Shown piece by piece: positions 60,305-64,000 of a DNA stretch of 64,000 nt. The notes beneath the pieces were generated by a model, which worked only from the letters and a program-made list of their open reading frames with translations, searched no databases and was not told the DNA's origin. This DNA is from JANJTB01 sp032027125 (GTDB taxonomy: Bacteria > Bacteroidota > Ignavibacteria > Kapaibacteriales > UBA2268), in NCBI GenBank assembly GCA_032027125.1, contig JAVSMQ010000001.1, positions 3,458,198 to 3,522,197 on the forward strand, read 5' to 3'. Position 1 is the stretch's first letter, and each line of letters begins with the position of its first letter. Position numbers and translations under genes: made by a program.

Positions 60305-62176
60305 TTAGTTTACCGATAATAAAGGAATTTTTATGGTGAATTTTGTACCCTGCCCGACTTTTGACTCGACTTCGATAGAACCGAAATGGTCTTTTATAAC
60401 CCCGTAAGAAATTGAAAGCCCAAGACCTGTACCGCCTTTATTTCTTTTTGTTGTAAAAAACGGGTCAAATATATTTTTTTTAGTTACTTCATCCATACCG
60501 CAGCCGTTGTCGCTGATAGTGAGAATAACCTGATTGGATTTTTTGTCAAAATATGTTTTAATCTTTATTATACCTTCTGCCGGTTCGATAGCCTCGGCAG
60601 CATTAAGTATCAAATTATGCAGCACCTGCTCTATTCTTTGAGTATTTCCAATGAATACCGGTATATTATCACCAAGTTCAAATTCAAGCTCAGCGTGTTT
60701 TCTAATGTGTTTTAATGTAAGTGTTAAATTATTCCTGATTATATAATTCAAATCAATATTATCAGTCAAACCGTTCTCATCTTTTTTGGCGAAATTTCTC
60801 AAATCATTAACAATCTTTTTAGTTCTGTTAGCACCTGTAATCATATCATTGACTAAAATCGAAATGTTCTCTTTAAAAATATCATAATTCAGCCGCGCAA
60901 TTTTCAGATTCGGATTTTCAATAATATAATTATCTAATATCGGAAAAATGTCATCGAATGCTTCCTGTACAATCTTTAGATTACCGAGAATAAATGTATT
61001 GGGATTATTTATTTCGTGGGCAACACCTGCTACGAGTTTACCGAGAGATGCTAATTTGTAGGACTGAACGAGCTGAGACTCCATAATTTTTTCGTTAGTA
61101 ATATCACGGCAGACTTCAAGTACACGGTCAACTTTTCCGTCTTCACCGAAAATAGGATATGTACGTAAAGTTAAGTTTCGCTCTTCAAAATCACGTTCCA
61201 GATAAGAATCATTTGAAGAATCAAATGTTATTAAGGCAGGGCAATCCTGACACTGCTCATCTAAATTAAACAGTTTATTGTAACACTTGCCGCTGTCGCC
61301 GATATTGTCTTTATTTGACATAATTATATTCATATCACTGTCAATCACGACAATTTTATCAGTAATAGCTTTAAAGAATGTTCTGAGTTTTTCCCTGCTT
61401 TTGTTACATTCACTTGTAACTTTAAGCAAAGCATCATTTTTATTTCTTAATATTTTCTGCTGTTTCTCAAGATTTATTTCTTTCTCGCTTTTTTCGATTG
61501 CTCTTGAAATTTTTCCCGCTACTTCGTCAACTAATTGGATTTCTGCATCGGTAAAACCATAAATATCTTTTGAATACACACGGATTTCGCCCTTTCTGAT
61601 GCCCATACATTTCAGTTCTGATGTCAGAATGTCATTAACTGCTTCTTTCTGCCAATCGGTTTTGCCGTAAATAGTGCTGCCAAATTCAATATTCGCAGCA
61701 ATATTCTGAGAAAACTGAAATGCCAGCTGCAAATGTTCAGCACAGATTTCAAGAGTCTGATTGAAAGGTTTTGTTGATTCAAGTTCTTTAGTAACGTTAT
61801 ATAAACATTGAAGTTCTTTGACAAGTTCTTTTAATTCGTGTTCGATTTTTGTAATCTGGACAATTTTGTCTTTCAATCCCAGAATTATTGTTTTACCGTT
61901 ATCACGGCTGAATGGAAAGAGTATGAATTCTCTGTTTAGCTGAACAAATTGGAATGACCGCGACTCACCGCTGATGACAACTTCATTGAATATATTTTGA
62001 AGTGATTCAGGTTTGTTGTTTTTATCATATACAATTTTGGCTGAGGTGTCTATTACAACAGCATAATCCGATAATAGTTTTTTTATTATACTGCCTTCAC
62101 TGATAACAGAAAAGTCAGGGGTCAGCAGAACTATATTTTCGAATAAATCATGAATTATATTGTCATTATTCAGCAT
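60305..62176 (-). CDS. Soluble-type sensor histidine kinase with GAF-like and Cys-bearing PAS domains
   Basis: 623 aa without membrane helices. The N-terminal part (1-110) is of unknown type; 120-235 is GAF-like; 265-370 is a PAS domain (DKIVVIDSDMNIIMSNKDN) carrying CYNKLFNLDEQCQDCP, a Cys cluster also seen in other PAS sensors and possibly binding metal or sensing redox. Then SYKLASLGKLVAGVAHEINN (phospho-acceptor His) and the ATP-binding lobe with NLILNAAEAI, DNGCGMDEV and GTGLGLSISYGVIKDHFG. It should phosphorylate the regulator encoded next. It starts 12 bp after the redox subunit gene, so all three are one operon. Confidence 0.93.
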   Translation of the reverse strand: MLNNDNIIHDLFENIVLLTPDFSVISEGSIIKKLLSDYAVVIDTSAKIVYDKNNKPESLQNIFNEVVISGESRSFQFVQLNREFILFPFSRDNGKTIILGLKDKIVQITKIEHELKELVKELQCLYNVTKELESTKPFNQTLEICAEHLQLAFQFSQNIAANIEFGSTIYGKTDWQKEAVNDILTSELKCMGIRKGEIRVYSKDIYGFTDAEIQLVDEVAGKISRAIEKSEKEINLEKQQKILRNKNDALLKVTSECNKSREKLRTFFKAITDKIVVIDSDMNIIMSNKDNIGDSGKCYNKLFNLDEQCQDCPALITFDSSNDSYLERDFEERNLTLRTYPIFGEDGKVDRVLEVCRDITNEKIMESQLVQSYKLASLGKLVAGVAHEINNPNTFILGNLKIVQEAFDDIFPILDNYIIENPNLKIARLNYDIFKENISILVNDMITGANRTKKIVNDLRNFAKKDENGLTDNIDLNYIIRNNLTLTLKHIRKHAELEFELGDNIPVFIGNTQRIEQVLHNLILNAAEAIEPAEGIIKIKTYFDKKSNQVILTISDNGCGMDEVTKKNIFDPFFTTKRNKGGTGLGLSISYGVIKDHFGSIEVESKVGQGTKFTIKIPLLSVN

Positions 62177-62188
62177 AATTTACCTATT

Positions 62189-64000
62189 TTACATAAGTTG
62201 CATTTTTACATTACAAATATAGTAATTTTCCTGATAATGTATGACAGGTTTAAATTGGTCATAGGTAGATAAGTTGATTGAATAATCCGAAAATCTGTAT
62301 TTCTTTAGATTAATTTCATTTGTGAATAATTCACCGCAGAAAGATTTACCGATTTCTGCTTTGTCATATATCCTGCTAACTTCTTTAATTTCATCAAATA
62401 TATCATCAATTGAAGAATAATTGAATTGATTGGAAAAATTTGAAGCAAGCTTTGAAATTATTTCCCAGTTAGGATATTTTAATTTACCTGCAGCCACTTT
62501 GCCGAGTTTTTGTATGACATTATCACAATTTGTATAAGTTCCTTCCTGCTCTGTAAAAGTTGATGACGGTAGAATTATATCTGCTTCCGTCATAACATTC
62601 GTTTTGAAAGAATCACTGACAAGTAAAAATTCGACACCGCTGAGATATTTTCTGTTATTATCAATAATAAGAGGGTCCTCTCCGAATATTAATAAAGCTT
62701 TTATTTCACCTAATCTTAACTTTCTGTTTAAATCAACAGGGCGGAAAATATTACTTAAATCAGTCTGCCATATTTTTCCGATTCTATCAATTTCTTTTTT
62801 CTCATCAAATTTAACAAAACCCGGAAGGTATCCCGGTATTGCTCCCATATCAATTAATCCGGTAGAATTATTGAATTCTCTGATAAGAATCATTCCGTTA
62901 TCAGGTTTTTCTATCCTGCCTGTCAGAAACAGAAAGTCTGCAATGGCTTTAAGTTCATCATCAGATTTATCACAGGTCGAATCAATACTGTATATAAAAA
63001 CAATATTAGAATTGATATTTTGAATCATTTCAACAAATTTATCAAATTTACTTTTGTGAATTTCTGAAATTTGAATAATCTCATCTTCATCAAGTTGCTC
63101 AAGTTTTGATTTGAATTCTTCATAATTATCAATTTTATTTTCAATAAATTTCCGATTAATCAATCCTTTATCTAACAGCGACTTCAATATACCGTTTAGC
63201 AGCAGTGTGTTAGTGCCTTTCTTACTGTCAATCCACAAATCCGAATATTTCGCCAGTTCATTTTCAAATGAATTGATGAGAATTAATTTTGCACCTTTCT
63301 TTTTTGCAGATTTAATTTTCAATTCCATTATCAGATTATCTTCAGTCAAATTTGAATTGAGTACAACTATTACATCTGCTTTATCAAGTGAATCGGAAGT
63401 GACTGTTGAAGAAGTAAATCCCAAAGTTTTGTCAAGTTCAGAAGGGTTAAACCCGTAGAGCATATTTGAAAAATTATTGATATTGTTGTTACCAAGTCCT
63501 GTTCTTGCAAATTTTTGTAATAAATAAATCTCCTCATTTGTAAGTTTGGGTGAAGCAGCAATAGCTACCGAATCATTTCCGTACTCTTTGATAATTTGTT
63601 TTAATCTTTCAGCCGATTGCTGAATTGCATCATCTAAACTGATATTGCTGGACTTTCCATTGCGGCAGCTTACAGCCTGATGTATTCTGTCTTTCTGAGA
63701 TAAATATCTGTGACCGAATCTGCCTTTTGCACATAAAAAACCTTTGTTTGGAGAATCTTTAATATCTTCGGTAGAATTTGCCGTAAAATATATATCGTCT
63801 GATATTTTTTTGAAATTCACTTTACAGCCTAAAGAGCAGAAGTTGCAAATTGTTTCGATATTTTCTTTTTCTAATATACCGAGAATCTTAAACTGGAAAT
63901 TCTCGGATATTGCTCCTGTAGGACATACATCAATACAGTTCCCGCACGAAATGCAGTTTGTTTCCGAAAGTGATTTTTCCATAGCCGGTTTGACAATTGA
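62189..64000 (-). CDS. NuoG/formate-dehydrogenase-like molybdopterin-fold subunit (5' end outside window)
   Basis: The frame is open at base 64000; the six codons before Met63982 read SIVKPA, as in NuoG and FDH proteins right after their N-terminal 2Fe-2S domain, which must lie outside. Counting from that Met: 4Fe-4S ferredoxin motif at C10-C20 (CISCGNCIDVC), a second cluster CNFCSLGC at 46-53 plus C84, then the oxidoreductase fold. In formate dehydrogenases the stretch near residue 172 has Cys or Sec followed by His; here it is NFSNMLYG, so no such ligand. The C-terminal molybdopterin-binding domain is also lacking. Probably an electron-conducting subunit of a hydrogenase or dehydrogenase complex, not a catalytic formate dehydrogenase. 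Confidence 0.82.
   Translation of the reverse strand, partial: SIVKPAMEKSLSETNCISCGNCIDVCPTGAISENFQFKILGILEKENIETICNFCSLGCKVNFKKISDDIYFTANSTEDIKDSPNKGFLCAKGRFGHRYLSQKDRIHQAVSCRNGKSSNISLDDAIQQSAERLKQIIKEYGNDSVAIAASPKLTNEEIYLLQKFARTGLGNNNINNFSNMLYGFNPSELDKTLGFTSSTVTSDSLDKADVIVVLNSNLTEDNLIMELKIKSAKKKGAKLILINSFENELAKYSDLWIDSKKGTNTLLLNGILKSLLDKGLINRKFIENKIDNYEEFKSKLEQLDEDEIIQISEIHKSKFDKFVEMIQNINSNIVFIYSIDSTCDKSDDELKAIADFLFLTGRIEKPDNGMILIREFNNSTGLIDMGAIPGYLPGFVKFDEKKEIDRIGKIWQTDLSNIFRPVDLNRKLRLGEIKALLIFGEDPLIIDNNRKYLSGVEFLLVSDSFKTNVMTEADIILPSSTFTEQEGTYTNCDNVIQKLGKVAAGKLKYPNWEIISKLASNFSNQFNYSSIDDIFDEIKEVSRIYDKAEIGKSFCGELFTNEINLKKYRFSDYSINLSTYDQFKPVIHYQENYYICNVKMQLM

Noticed and set aside
62189..64000. 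Catalytic formate dehydrogenase
   Set aside because: The Cys/Sec-His stretch and the C-terminal molybdopterin-binding domain are lacking; only the Fe-S parts match.

Overview
The window reads as a chromosomal segment of an AT-rich, Gram-negative bacterium of the Bacteroidota/Chlorobiota/Ignavibacteriota group; a Kapabacteria- or Ignavibacteria-like lineage is my best guess. The reasons are seven secreted proteins ending in type IX secretion (T9SS) C-terminal sorting domains, Bacteroidota-type promoters (TTTG, 19-nt spacer, TAnnTTTG) at rpmB and a tRNA gene, weak Shine-Dalgarno signals, a class II ribonucleotide reductase, and RRM-type RNA-binding proteins with conserved leaders. No rRNA, CRISPR array, intact prophage or transposase gene is visible.

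Layout. 0-5 kb: the start of a leftward membrane sensor (cut by the window edge) and two tandem secreted 5'-nucleotidases, each behind the same promoter with four TGACA repeats spaced exactly 11 bp, suggesting a PhoB/OmpR-type operator. 5-9 kb: acyl-CoA dehydrogenase, a HicBA toxin-antitoxin pair and two tandem FabL/FabI-like reductases. 9-12 kb: two T9SS propeller proteins. 12-16 kb: tRNA-Leu(GAG), ftsW, murD, ispD, then a VapBC-like pair bracketed by two decayed T9SS tails. 17-21 kb: two more T9SS proteins and two RRM proteins with matching leaders and TTG starts. 22-25 kb: separate coaC and coaB genes and a PPi-type phosphofructokinase. 25.2-26.3 kb: three arrays of 21-bp tandem repeats. 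26.6-32.4 kb: another T9SS protein, a DUF2442 protein and nrdJ with DnaA-box-like sites upstream. 33-36 kb: a fibre-like secreted protein and a small partner, then hairpin repeats. 36-46 kb: LhgO-type oxidase, a TPR lipoprotein and a 2213-residue secreted RHS/YD-repeat protein. 46-53 kb: rpmB, two glycosyltransferases, flavodoxin, a family 4 uracil-DNA glycosylase, tRNA-Leu(UAA) and etfBA. 53-58 kb: a small membrane protein, an epimerase with an RsbRD-like tail, a MarR regulator, an eleven-haem lipoprotein cytochrome and a tandem-rhodanese lipoprotein. 59-64 kb: a sigma54 response regulator, its kinase, and a NuoG/formate-dehydrogenase-like subunit that runs off the right edge.

How the parts fit. 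The 5'-nucleotidases probably scavenge phosphate outside the cell. Acyl-CoA dehydrogenase and EtfAB would share electron flow from fatty-acyl oxidation. The cytochrome and rhodanese lipoproteins suggest extracytoplasmic redox or sulfur chemistry, perhaps under MarR control. The kinase and regulator probably control a redox complex encoded mostly beyond the right edge.

The most unusual signals are non-coding or semi-coding: about 33-bp palindromes (15-bp arms, 3-nt loop, exactly 11 codons) sitting in frame inside T9SS sorting domains, with relatives between genes; the 21-bp arrays; the 11-bp phased operators; and several families of dispersed hairpin repeats.
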